Positions 17,659 through 25,159 of a stretch of 64,000 nt of DNA are shown piece by piece. The notes beneath the pieces were generated by a model that was not told where the DNA came from, searched no databases, and worked only from the letters and a program-made list of their open reading frames with translations. The translations under genes and the position numbers were made by a program. The stretch's first letter is position 1, and each line of letters begins with the position of its first letter. Source of the stretch: Chloroflexota bacterium (GTDB taxonomy: Bacteria > Chloroflexota > Anaerolineae > Anaerolineales > Anaerolineaceae); the NCBI GenBank assembly GCA_021825925.1, contig JAKAFP010000005.1, positions 62,001 to 126,000 of the forward strand, written 5' to 3'.

Positions 17659-18492
17659 ATGAAACGTTCACGCTTGATCTGGAAAATTCTTTCCTATTTC
17701 ATCCTGTTGGTCGGGCTGGGTGTGGTGGCAGTACCCCTCTGGTATATGGTTTCGACAGCGTTTAAACCCCAAACCATGGTTTTTGAATTACCGCCGCAAA
17801 TCTGGCCAAACCCCTCCACATTGGATAATTTCATTAAGGCACTCACAGCGGACCATTTTGGTTTGTATTTTTGGAACAGTTTAAAAGTAACCCTGACATC
17901 CACCACATTGACCGTGTTGGTCAGTTCAATGTTGGCTTTTGCCTTTGCCCGCCTTCAATTTCCAGGTAAGGAATTGCTTTTCTACGTTTTGTTGTTGGGA
18001 ATGATGGTTCCACCGGTCATGTTGATCATCCCTCAGTTTATCGTGTCACACAAACTTGACCTTTACAACAACCTTTGGGGCCTGGTGCTGGTTTATGTGA
18101 CCATGAACATCTCAATGCAAACTTTCTTGCTGCGCGGAGTGTTTGAAGACGTTCCCCGCGATCTGGAGGAAGCCGCCATGATTGATGGTGGATCTCCCTT
18201 CACCATATTCACAAAGATCGTCTTGCCACTTTCAGGCCCCGGTCTCGCCGTTGTGGTGATCAACTCCTTCCTATATTCATGGGAGGAATACACCTGGGCT
18301 AATGTCAATATCGGAGATTCGATCAACCGCACCCTGCCCATCGGGATTGCACTCTTCCAAACTGAACATCTGACCGAATGGGGACAGGTCTTCGCGGCCT
18401 CACTGATCGCCTTGGTCCCCGTGGTATTGGTGTTTATTCTCTTCCAGCGTTACTTTGTACAGGGCATTTCCACCACAGGTATCAAGGGGTAA
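17659..18492 (+). CDS. Sugar ABC transporter permease (MalG/UgpE type)
   Basis: The protein has 277 residues and six membrane helices. The EAA loop (DLEEAAMIDGGSPFTIFTKIVLP) is near residue 170, and the ending GISTTGIKG is typical of MalG-type proteins. It starts one base after the preceding permease stop, behind GGGAGAA. It pairs with that permease to import the sugar captured by the binding lipoprotein. The GH66 gene follows after three bases. Confidence 0.92.
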   Translation: MKRSRLIWKILSYFILLVGLGVVAVPLWYMVSTAFKPQTMVFELPPQIWPNPSTLDNFIKALTADHFGLYFWNSLKVTLTSTTLTVLVSSMLAFAFARLQFPGKELLFYVLLLGMMVPPVMLIIPQFIVSHKLDLYNNLWGLVLVYVTMNISMQTFLLRGVFEDVPRDLEEAAMIDGGSPFTIFTKIVLPLSGPGLAVVVINSFLYSWEEYTWANVNIGDSINRTLPIGIALFQTEHLTEWGQVFAASLIALVPVVLVFILFQRYFVQGISTTGIKG

Positions 18493-18495
18493 ACC

Positions 18496-20088
18496 ATGAC
18501 TGACTTGACGACTTCATTGCAGCTAATTGACCTTTATCCGACTCGTGGAATGTATGCTCCCGACGAGATGGTACACGTAATCCTTGAATGTGATGTTCAG
18601 CATATATGTACCATCACTTTCAATCTGGCGATCTACCACGGCCCCAGGATTGTCACAATTCACACTGAAGTAAGAAACCTGGATGCCGGACGCAACCTGA
18701 TGGATTTTTCGTGGCTTCCGCCTGCAGAAGCCCCTGCCGGATACGGCTTGGTACTGACCTGTGAGGATGGAAAGTCATCTCCTGCGAGACTTGCCACAGC
18801 CTTTGACGTACTGCCTGATTGGACGGTGTTTCCACGTTATGGTTACCTGACCGATTTTTCCCATTCCAGACCTGATGAAAACTCGACCATGCAAAACCTG
18901 GCCAGATTTCATGTAAACGGGTTGCAGTTTTATGACTGGCAGTTCCGGCATGACCAATTGCTCGCACCCACCGACAGCTATCTCGACCCACTCGGAAGAC
19001 CCCTGTCGCTTTCCGCGATCAAAAAACTGATCAGCGCTGCCCATGCCCATGGAATGGCTGCCATGCCTTACCTTGCGGTGTACGCCGCCTCTGCGGAATT
19101 CTGGAAAGGGCATCCCGGCTGGATGCTTTACGATTCCGATCACAAGCCCATCCCCTTCGGCGAGGATTTTCTGGGCATTATGAATCCAGTCGCAGGCGGT
19201 CCCTGGCAAAAGCATTTGTTGGACCAATGTAGTCGGGTACTTGATGCCCTGCCTTTCGATGGTTTGCACATTGACCAATATGGGGATCCCAAAAGTGGGT
19301 TCGATGTTAAACAACAGCCGGTGGATATCGCTTTGTCCTTTGGCGATTTCATCCGGGCGGCTGCAGAACGGAACCCTGACCGTCCGATCCTTTTCAATGC
19401 GGTGGGTAACTGGCCGATTGATACGCTGGCGGCTGCTCCGGTGTCATTCAATTACATCGAGATCTGGCCCCCTGACATTCATTACGTTGACCTCGCTCGC
19501 ATCGTGCGCAACGCGCGGATTCTTTCGCACGAAAAACCGGTGGTGATTGCCCTTTATATGCCTGCTGTGCGTGAAGTTAACCATTTATTGGTCGACGCAA
19601 TCATCCTTTCTGCAGGCGGCAACCGAATTGAAATTGGTGAGGATGCCAGGCTGCTGACTGACCCGTACTTCCCAAAACACGAAGCTATTTCTGGATCTCT
19701 GATGACCAGCTTGCGTGCCGGCGCAGATTTCGCTGTTCGTTACGAAGAGTGGATCGGTCCGCTCCTATCAGAATCTAAAGCCCCTGAACTCAAACTGCCG
19801 GCGGGGGTGGAGGTTTTCTACCGAAAGGTAAAAGGCGGAGCCTCGCTCAGCTTTGTCAATTTGACAAGCACGGAACCGCTTTGTTGGAATGAGGAACACA
19901 AAAAACCTAACAACATCGCCTCATTCGCACTTGAGATCCCGTTGGATTTCATTCCACAAAAAGCCTGGCTACTGGAACCCTACTCCTCAGAGGAACCCGT
20001 TCCGCTTGAGCTGGACCTAAGAGGGGAAAAGGTTAGCCTGGTTATTCCAAACCTGGCGCTTTGGACCGTCCTCCTTTTTGAACGTTGA
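18496..20088 (+). CDS. GH66 family dextranase-like glycoside hydrolase, no signal peptide
   Basis: The protein has 530 residues. An N-terminal Ig-like domain (about 1-115) is followed by the GH66 barrel, with the landmark VFPRYGYLTDF, the NGLQFYDWQFRHD block and FDGLHIDQYGDP. The Asp in HIDQYG is the expected nucleophile, and the Glu in YIEIWPPD is the expected acid/base. GH66 enzymes cut alpha-1,6-glucan (dextran) or make cyclic isomalto-oligosaccharides. Characterised GH66 dextranases are usually secreted, but this one starts MTDLTTSLQL with no signal peptide, so it should act in the cytoplasm on imported oligosaccharides. It lies in the sugar-transporter operon. Confidence 0.9.
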   Translation: MTDLTTSLQLIDLYPTRGMYAPDEMVHVILECDVQHICTITFNLAIYHGPRIVTIHTEVRNLDAGRNLMDFSWLPPAEAPAGYGLVLTCEDGKSSPARLATAFDVLPDWTVFPRYGYLTDFSHSRPDENSTMQNLARFHVNGLQFYDWQFRHDQLLAPTDSYLDPLGRPLSLSAIKKLISAAHAHGMAAMPYLAVYAASAEFWKGHPGWMLYDSDHKPIPFGEDFLGIMNPVAGGPWQKHLLDQCSRVLDALPFDGLHIDQYGDPKSGFDVKQQPVDIALSFGDFIRAAAERNPDRPILFNAVGNWPIDTLAAAPVSFNYIEIWPPDIHYVDLARIVRNARILSHEKPVVIALYMPAVREVNHLLVDAIILSAGGNRIEIGEDARLLTDPYFPKHEAISGSLMTSLRAGADFAVRYEEWIGPLLSESKAPELKLPAGVEVFYRKVKGGASLSFVNLTSTEPLCWNEEHKKPNNIASFALEIPLDFIPQKAWLLEPYSSEEPVPLELDLRGEKVSLVIPNLALWTVLLFER

Positions 20089-20121
20089 TTGCAATTATCT
20101 TAATTATTTGGAGTTATGATC

Positions 20122-21258
20122 ATGGATCTGTTTCAACACAGTATTAATGTTATTCTCAAGAACCAACATCCCGAAGGTGCTTATATTGCCAGTCCGGCCT
20201 TTGAAACCTACCATTATTGCTGGCTGCGCGATGGCAGTTTTATCGCTTACAGCATGGATAAGGTTGGGAAGTATGAAAGTGCAAAAGCTTTTTACCGTTG
20301 GGTTGGTCGCGTCATTACCCGGTATGCTGCCAAAGTGAACGTGCTTGAAGCGATGCTGCAAAAAGGAGAGAAACCTGATCATCGGGCGATATTGAACACG
20401 CGCTTTACCCTTGATGGGTTTGAAGAAGAACGCAGCGATGAGGGGGAATGGGGCAACTTTCAGGTGGATGGCTACGGAAGCTGGCTATGGGGGCTGGCTG
20501 AACACGTTAATATGACAGGCGATAAAGCGTTGCTGCAAGAGCTGCTTGAACCAATCAATGTTTCTGTGCGTTACCTGCAGCTGGTTTGGCAGCTTCCCAA
20601 TTACGACTGTTGGGAGGAACACCCCGAGTATCTGCATCCATATTCTTTGGCTTCCATCTACGGTGGGTTGAAGGCTGTGGCTTCTTGGTCTGACCAGCCT
20701 CAACTATCCGCCTGTGCCAAAATGGCTGGGGACTTGGCCGGCGAGATCAAGCGCTTTCTGGCTGATTATGCCGTGGTTGATGGACGATTTATCAAGCATC
20801 TTTATCCCGCCCAAAAAGGGCAGCCAGCCAAACCAGTTTTGAATAGTGGCGTGGATGCCAGCCTTCTTGGTCTGGCCTTGCCATATGCTGTTTTTGGGCT
20901 GAACGATCCTGCCATTGAAGCCACCATCCAGGCGATCGAAAAAGACCTGCATTTGCCGGGCGGAGGTGTTTACCGTTATAAAGAAGATGTCTATTACGGC
21001 GGCGGCGAATGGATCTTGTTAACCGCCTGGTTGGGTTGGTACTATGTGCTCGTAGGGAAGAAGGAAGAAGCATTTGAAATGCTGAAGTGGATTGAGAGCA
21101 CCGCTGCTGAAAATGGCGACCTGACTGAACAGGTTAGTGAACATTTACTGGCGCCTGCCCATTTTCAACCTTGGCTGGAGAAATGGGGTCCTGTGGCCAG
21201 CCCGCTCTTGTGGTCACACGCGATGGTGATCATCCTGCATAAGGCGCTCGAAGGTTAG
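20122..21258 (+). CDS. GH15 family glucoamylase/glucodextranase-like enzyme
   Basis: The protein has about 378 residues and an (alpha/alpha)6-barrel GH15 pattern: YHYCWLRDGSF near residue 30, WGNFQVDGYGSWLWG near 115, the proposed acid in YDCWEEH near 165, and the proposed base in TEQVSEHL near 340. GH15 enzymes release glucose from non-reducing ends of alpha-1,4 or alpha-1,6 glucans. The adjacent GH66 favours alpha-1,6 substrates. I chose the ATG at 20122 because GGAG lies 8 bases upstream; an ATG at 20116 is also possible. No signal peptide is present, so it is cytoplasmic. It is the last gene of the operon. Confidence 0.88.
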   Translation: MDLFQHSINVILKNQHPEGAYIASPAFETYHYCWLRDGSFIAYSMDKVGKYESAKAFYRWVGRVITRYAAKVNVLEAMLQKGEKPDHRAILNTRFTLDGFEEERSDEGEWGNFQVDGYGSWLWGLAEHVNMTGDKALLQELLEPINVSVRYLQLVWQLPNYDCWEEHPEYLHPYSLASIYGGLKAVASWSDQPQLSACAKMAGDLAGEIKRFLADYAVVDGRFIKHLYPAQKGQPAKPVLNSGVDASLLGLALPYAVFGLNDPAIEATIQAIEKDLHLPGGGVYRYKEDVYYGGGEWILLTAWLGWYYVLVGKKEEAFEMLKWIESTAAENGDLTEQVSEHLLAPAHFQPWLEKWGPVASPLLWSHAMVIILHKALEG

Positions 21259-21302
21259 GCACACAAGCTCGGTAGGTTTGAAAGTGTTAAAAACAGCAAA
21301 AT

Positions 21303-21329
21303 TAAGGGCGAGTCATAGACTCGCCCTTA
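21303..21329. repeat. Palindromic repeat / convergent terminator
   Basis: TAAGGGCGAGT (21303-21313) and ACTCGCCCTTA (21319-21329) are perfect 11-base arms around CATAG. It belongs to the GC-rich palindrome family seen elsewhere in the window. It sits between convergent genes and probably also terminates transcription. Confidence 0.75.
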
Positions 21330-21334
21330 TCTCT

Positions 21335-21634
21335 TTATCCACCCGCCACCGGTGGAATGAAATCCAGACAGTCGCCTTCCTGCAATTTGGTCCTCATTCC
21401 ATCCATCAGTGTGGACACGTCATCACCATTCAAAAAAACGTGGACGTAAATGTGCGGTAACCCGTTTTGGTCCAGCCAGTGCGGTTTCAATGCAGGTATG
21501 TGTTGCAGCACCAAAAAGAAGGCGTCCAAAACGGATTGGCCGTTTTCCATCTTTAAAACCAGACTGTTCTTGCCTGCCAGCACCTTAAAAGTGGCGATCA
21601 AGTTGACTTTAATGTTCAGGTTGGTTCCTTCCAC
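21335..21634 (-). CDS. MoaD/ThiS-family sulfur carrier protein linked to AOR
   Basis: The protein has 99 residues with a beta-grasp pattern: an N-terminal INLNIKVNL-like strand, a HIYVHVFLNGDDV segment and a C-terminal FIPPVAGG. The terminal Gly-Gly is the site of thiocarboxylate formation. MoaD-type carriers donate sulfur to the dithiolene of molybdopterin or tungstopterin. The gene begins at a GTG about 20 bases after an aldehyde:ferredoxin oxidoreductase stop on the same strand. It probably supplies pterin cofactor maturation for that enzyme. Confidence 0.87.
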   Translation of the reverse strand: MEGTNLNIKVNLIATFKVLAGKNSLVLKMENGQSVLDAFFLVLQHIPALKPHWLDQNGLPHIYVHVFLNGDDVSTLMDGMRTKLQEGDCLDFIPPVAGG

Positions 21635-21654
21635 TTAATATGATGACAGATCCC

Positions 21655-23823
21655 TTAGCCACCATGGGCGGCTGAAATGGCCATGGCCTCAGGGAAGTCT
21701 ATGCCAAGACGTTTCAAGGTAGCCTGAGTGGGGATGCCATCATTCGTCCAGCCGCGGCGCAAATAGACTGCATCCATCAGCTGCTCGTACTGGTTCTCGC
21801 GGTATTGCCTGACCAGGCGGATCTTCTCTTCGACGCTCTTGCCTTCGGGTTCGACGCCGATCACCTCGCGCAGTTGTTTGTCGTAGCGCTCGGGGCGGTT
21901 CTCGTATTCTTCCACGGTGGCCGGGCCGATCAAACGGTAGGGCGGATAATCGTATTTACGGGTGCCAAATCCCATCCTGACGTTGAACAATCGTTGGAAG
22001 TTGTAGACTTTTTCGGATTGGGCCATCAGGTCTTCGGGCGTAGTCTTTTTACCCGAGATGCCTTCATATAGCCAGCAGTAGTTCTCAACATGTTCGGGAA
22101 CCTTGGCCGGTTCCTTGGCGGTTTTGTTTGAGACGGGGATGATGTCGTTCCATGGCAACTTGCATAAGCCGTGCAGGCTGAACCAGGTGCGCCACACCGG
22201 GAAGTAATGAAGGGCTTCGGCTTTGGCTTCAAAAGTGGGCAGCTGCTTGTGGACCATATCCATAAAGATCAACCAGGCTTCATCATGCTGGGGACCCTTG
22301 GACGCCATGGCGTAACCGCCCTGCTGGGCCAGTGATTCGCGCGAGATGTACTCAGAGATCTCCATGCCCTTGATCTCCATGCCCATATCCTGGAGCTGCT
22401 TTGGATCTGCACCATAGACGGTGGTGAACATTTCCTTCATGGCTCTCACACCCTGGCCGACAGTGACGCCAAATCCTTCACCCCTGGCCATCTGGTGGAG
22501 CAGTTCATAAGCGGCTTCGGCGTTCCCCCAGGTCAGTTCAAGACCGCCAGTCTTTTGTTTGTCGAGGATGCCTTTTTCGTAGCATTCAAAAGCGAAAGCC
22601 ATGGAGTTGCCGGCCGAGATGGTGTCAATGCCGTAGGTGTCGCAGTAGAAACAGAGTTCGAGCATGGCAGGGGGATCGAAGATGCCGAGGTTGGACCCCA
22701 GCGCTCCCAGTGATTCGTATTCAGGTCCATCCACAAAAACCGCCTCACCTTTATAAGGCCCGGACTGCAGATGGTAATGCGGTACGGCGTGGGCGCACTG
22801 CAGCGAACAGCCGTACCAGCAGCCGTCCGGTCCGCGGAAGTCGAACATGGACTTCCAGACCTCGCCGTTGATCTTGCTGGCTTCGGGGTCCGACCCGTAG
22901 CGGAAGTTTTGCACCGGCAGGATATCGAACTTGTTCATGATCTCGACCAGGTAGGGTGTGCCGAAGTGGCGCATGTCATTCTGCGAGGCGTCGAAATCCG
23001 CGATCTCTTTGTTGATGCGCTTGCCCGCGGCGCGGATCAGTTCCATGTTGGCGGCGCCGTTGCTGTCTCCGCCGGTCTCGGAATATTTGACCACAATGGC
23101 CTTGATGTGCTTGTCGCGCAGCACGGTTCCAGATCCGCCGCGCGCGGCCTGCTTAATGCGGATCTCCTGGCGGCGTGAATCCCAATAACTTACGTTAACG
23201 CCGCACATGGGCACGTGCTCGGCGGCCCGTCCGGCTGACATGACCGTGATCGCGCGTTTGCCTTTATCCGTTTCGCCGCCGTAAAGGTCGGTGAGCTGCT
23301 TGCTCAGGAGGTGGGTGTTGACTTCATCCAGGGGAGCGGCTTCGATGCTGACGGTGCCGTTATCACCGTCAATGAAGATGACCACATCCTCTTTGGCTTT
23401 GCCCTGCACTTCGAGGGCATCGAATCCGCTGAATTTCAAATAGGGGCCGAAAAAGGCGCCGCTGTTGCTGTCTAAGATGGATTTGGTTAAGGGTGAAAGG
23501 GTCACCACAGTGCATTTTCCGCTGCCGGGGTAAGCCGTGATGCCGCCGATCGGTCCGCCGGCCACCACCAACTCGTTTTGGGCATCATCCCATTTGGTTT
23601 CAGCGGTGATCGCATTCCACAGCAGCCAGAGACAGAAGCCCTTGCCGCCGGTGAAGGTGTCTTTCATCTTTTGATCCACCGGTTTGATGGCGATGGTGTT
23701 TGAATCCAGGTTAATGTAAAGGGTGCGATTGGCGTAACCGTGCACCACCGGTTTTAACTCATAATCAAATTGCTTCAGCAGTTGATGTGATTCTTTGAGT
23801 TGGGTGACCGTCATTTGATCCAT
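21655..23823 (-). CDS. Aldehyde:ferredoxin oxidoreductase (AOR1), divergent type
   Basis: The protein has 722 residues and AOR-family layout. The N-terminal domain contains RTLYINLDSNTI, the GGKGFCLWLLWNA block and the PGSGKCTVVTLSPLT segment that binds tungstopterin. The family AGR motif follows. Further on come PEYESLGALGSNLGI, DTYGIDTISAGNSMAFAFE and a late Cys in LHGLCKLPWND. The cluster Cys motif reads GCWYGCSLQC, a C-x3-C-x3-C spacing where AORs usually have C-x2-C-x3-C. The enzyme should oxidise an aldehyde or related substrate with ferredoxin as acceptor. It is transcribed together with MoaD, away from a second AOR module. Confidence 0.88.
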   Translation of the reverse strand: MDQMTVTQLKESHQLLKQFDYELKPVVHGYANRTLYINLDSNTIAIKPVDQKMKDTFTGGKGFCLWLLWNAITAETKWDDAQNELVVAGGPIGGITAYPGSGKCTVVTLSPLTKSILDSNSGAFFGPYLKFSGFDALEVQGKAKEDVVIFIDGDNGTVSIEAAPLDEVNTHLLSKQLTDLYGGETDKGKRAITVMSAGRAAEHVPMCGVNVSYWDSRRQEIRIKQAARGGSGTVLRDKHIKAIVVKYSETGGDSNGAANMELIRAAGKRINKEIADFDASQNDMRHFGTPYLVEIMNKFDILPVQNFRYGSDPEASKINGEVWKSMFDFRGPDGCWYGCSLQCAHAVPHYHLQSGPYKGEAVFVDGPEYESLGALGSNLGIFDPPAMLELCFYCDTYGIDTISAGNSMAFAFECYEKGILDKQKTGGLELTWGNAEAAYELLHQMARGEGFGVTVGQGVRAMKEMFTTVYGADPKQLQDMGMEIKGMEISEYISRESLAQQGGYAMASKGPQHDEAWLIFMDMVHKQLPTFEAKAEALHYFPVWRTWFSLHGLCKLPWNDIIPVSNKTAKEPAKVPEHVENYCWLYEGISGKKTTPEDLMAQSEKVYNFQRLFNVRMGFGTRKYDYPPYRLIGPATVEEYENRPERYDKQLREVIGVEPEGKSVEEKIRLVRQYRENQYEQLMDAVYLRRGWTNDGIPTQATLKRLGIDFPEAMAISAAHGG

Positions 23824-23992
23824 AATTCTCCGTGGTTAGATTGGATAATCGAGCCTGACAATTATTGTGACCGAAATTCTGTGACTTATTAACTATATCA
23901 ACTTTTTCATTCCAGGGTGAGATGACATTTGTAATTTATTATAAAAAATCTGTCTCGCGCAACATATAGAATGCCACGAAATTTCTTTGTAG

Positions 23993-24013
23993 GGGCGGGT
24001 CCATGACCCGCCC
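23993..24013. repeat. GC-rich palindromic repeat (GGGCGGGT family)
   Basis: GGGCGGGT and ACCCGCCC flank CCATG. The outer flank TTTCTTTGTAG corresponds, in reverse complement, to the CTACAAGA flank seen at the copies at 24504 and 32485. This shows they share an origin. Confidence 0.8.
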
Positions 24014-24039
24014 GCGTAATGAATAATAAAAATTATTTC

Positions 24040-24125
24040 ACGCAGAGACGCGGAGTTTGCAACTCCACTCGCTACGGTCACCCCAAAAAAACTGGGGACA
24101 GGTGGGGCGCACAGATCGCGGAAAA
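24040..24125 (-). repeat. Dispersed intergenic repeat, copy 2
   Basis: Its reverse complement aligns with 13870-13950, sharing CGCCCCAC, TGTCCCCAGTTTTT and CTCTGCGTGA blocks in the same order. The left part (CACGCAGAGACGC) resembles a dispersed intergenic repeat type found in many bacterial genomes. Confidence 0.6.
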
Positions 24126-24178
24126 CCTTTCTTTGGAAAACCTCACATGTCAACAACCCACCACGTATTTTCCTTATA

Positions 24179-24246
24179 GGGGCGAGCGGTATGAATTGTG
24201 CACATCCGAACGCAAAGCGGTCAGTGGTGCAGGTCGCTCGTACAAA
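24179..24246. repeat. Interrupted palindromic element
   Basis: The left half (GGGGCGAGCGG) and the right half (GGTCGCTCGTACAAAG) of a palindrome of this family are separated by about 46 bases. They look like an element split by an insertion. Confidence 0.5.
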
Positions 24247-24283
24247 GAATGAGATGGGGGTTGATGGAAGCGATATTGAAGAG

Positions 24284-24319
24284 CGTTGTACGGGCGTATG
24301 GCCATACGCCCGTACAACG
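24284..24319. repeat. Perfect 36-bp palindrome
   Basis: CGTTGTACGGGCGTATGG at 24284-24301 is followed directly by its exact reverse complement at 24302-24319, with no spacer and no mismatch. It shares the GGGCG core and GTACAA ends with the other family members. Confidence 0.9.
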
Positions 24320-24426
24320 TAGTTATAAGATGATTTGCAGAGCGGGTGGGAGATCCGAACAAGAGTGGGCGAACGCAGAGCATGGAATGGGGGTGGATGG
24401 AGTGGGTGGGGTGATCTGAACGGGAG

Positions 24427-24448
24427 CGGGCGAACGGCCGTTCGCCCG
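24427..24448. repeat. Perfect 22-bp palindrome of the same family
   Basis: CGGGCGAACGG at 24427-24437 meets CCGTTCGCCCG at 24438-24448 without a spacer. The right flank TACAAAGAAATG matches that of other copies. Confidence 0.85.
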
Positions 24449-24503
24449 TACAAAGAAATGACAGGGTGGTGTGTGGTGCGGTTGGGTGATCTGAATCAGG
24501 AGC

Positions 24504-24524
24504 GGGCAGGTCACGGACCTGCCC
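24504..24524. repeat. GC-rich palindromic repeat (GGGCAGGT variant)
   Basis: GGGCAGGT and ACCTGCCC flank CACGG, followed by CCTACAAGA as in the copy inside the MBOAT gene. Confidence 0.8.
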
Positions 24525-24678
24525 CTACAAGAAAACATTTCGTGTTTTTCGTGTCTTTAGTGGTTTGTTTGCTTCAAAACTCATGACAATAAATCGCATA
24601 TTGCAAGTATAATTATGCCATGGGATATGTTATTATCGAACTGTAACTATTTATCCGTTTAGTATACGAGGTCACAAA

Positions 24679-25122
24679 ATGAAAATCCCACAAAACAAAC
24701 TTAATGAAGATCTCTTTATCGTCTTGAAGACCATCTTTCACTATGAACGCATTTTCATCGAACAATTTGGACTGAAATTCGAAGAGATCTACATCCTTCA
24801 GCACTTGCGACGCAACAAGGTTGTGAGAGTGACGGATATATCCAGAGAATTGCAGCTTCCCATGTTCACCATCAGCCGGCTGGTCTACCGTCTGGCTGAG
24901 GGAGGCTACCTTTCCAAAGAGCAGGATTCTGAAGATCGGCGTAATTACTTTTTGCACCTGTCTGAGAAAGGTGAAAAGAACCTGCAGGATATTGAAAACA
25001 GTACTTACAACCGCATCTCGGGCAACGTTACCGGTATGACAGAAGCCCAGATCAATGATCTGTTGAATATGGCCAACCAGCTTCACGTCGTGCTCGGGGT
25101 CACCAAAGAGGTCGTTCACTAA
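24679..25122 (+). CDS. MarR-family regulator of the AOR2 operon
   Basis: The protein has 147 residues and a winged-helix core: IYILQHLRRNKVVRVTDISRE, LPMFTISRLVYRLAEGGYLSKEQDSEDRR (recognition helix and wing) and a C-terminal dimerisation helix. The DxRR wing signature is intact. MarR proteins act as dimers and respond to small, often aromatic, ligands. It lies 37 bases before AOR2 on the same strand, so it probably controls that operon and perhaps the divergent AOR1 genes. The ligand is unknown. Confidence 0.88.
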   Translation: MKIPQNKLNEDLFIVLKTIFHYERIFIEQFGLKFEEIYILQHLRRNKVVRVTDISRELQLPMFTISRLVYRLAEGGYLSKEQDSEDRRNYFLHLSEKGEKNLQDIENSTYNRISGNVTGMTEAQINDLLNMANQLHVVLGVTKEVVH

Positions 25123-25159
25123 CCCGTTCTTCAAAATTCATCTTTAGCGGATTGGACGC

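Larger units (their letters stand above)
23824..24678. other. 855-bp non-coding spacer crowded with palindromes and G-rich repeats
   Basis: The spacer separates the divergent AOR1 and MarR-AOR2 modules. It holds five GC-rich palindromic elements (listed separately), a dispersed repeat copy near 24040-24125, and three degenerate units with a GATCYGAAC...GAGYGGGC core near 24354, 24412 and 24488. Open frames crossing it consist of low-complexity repeat translation and are not credible genes. The promoters of both flanking operons must lie at its edges; TATAAT at 24608-24613 is a candidate for the marR side. Confidence 0.75.

Noticed and set aside
22771..23178. Long open frames antisense to AOR1 and AOR2
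   Set aside because: They are mirror frames caused by GC-rich codon usage in the AOR genes; the sense proteins have clear family motifs.
23990..24530. Palindrome array as a CRISPR
   Set aside because: The elements differ in sequence and spacing, are self-complementary over their whole length, and no cas genes are nearby.
23893..24586. Several open frames of 60-186 codons on both strands in the AOR spacer
   Set aside because: They run through palindromes and G-rich repeats, translate to low-complexity Arg/His/Pro-rich sequence, and have no ribosome sites or homology I recognise.
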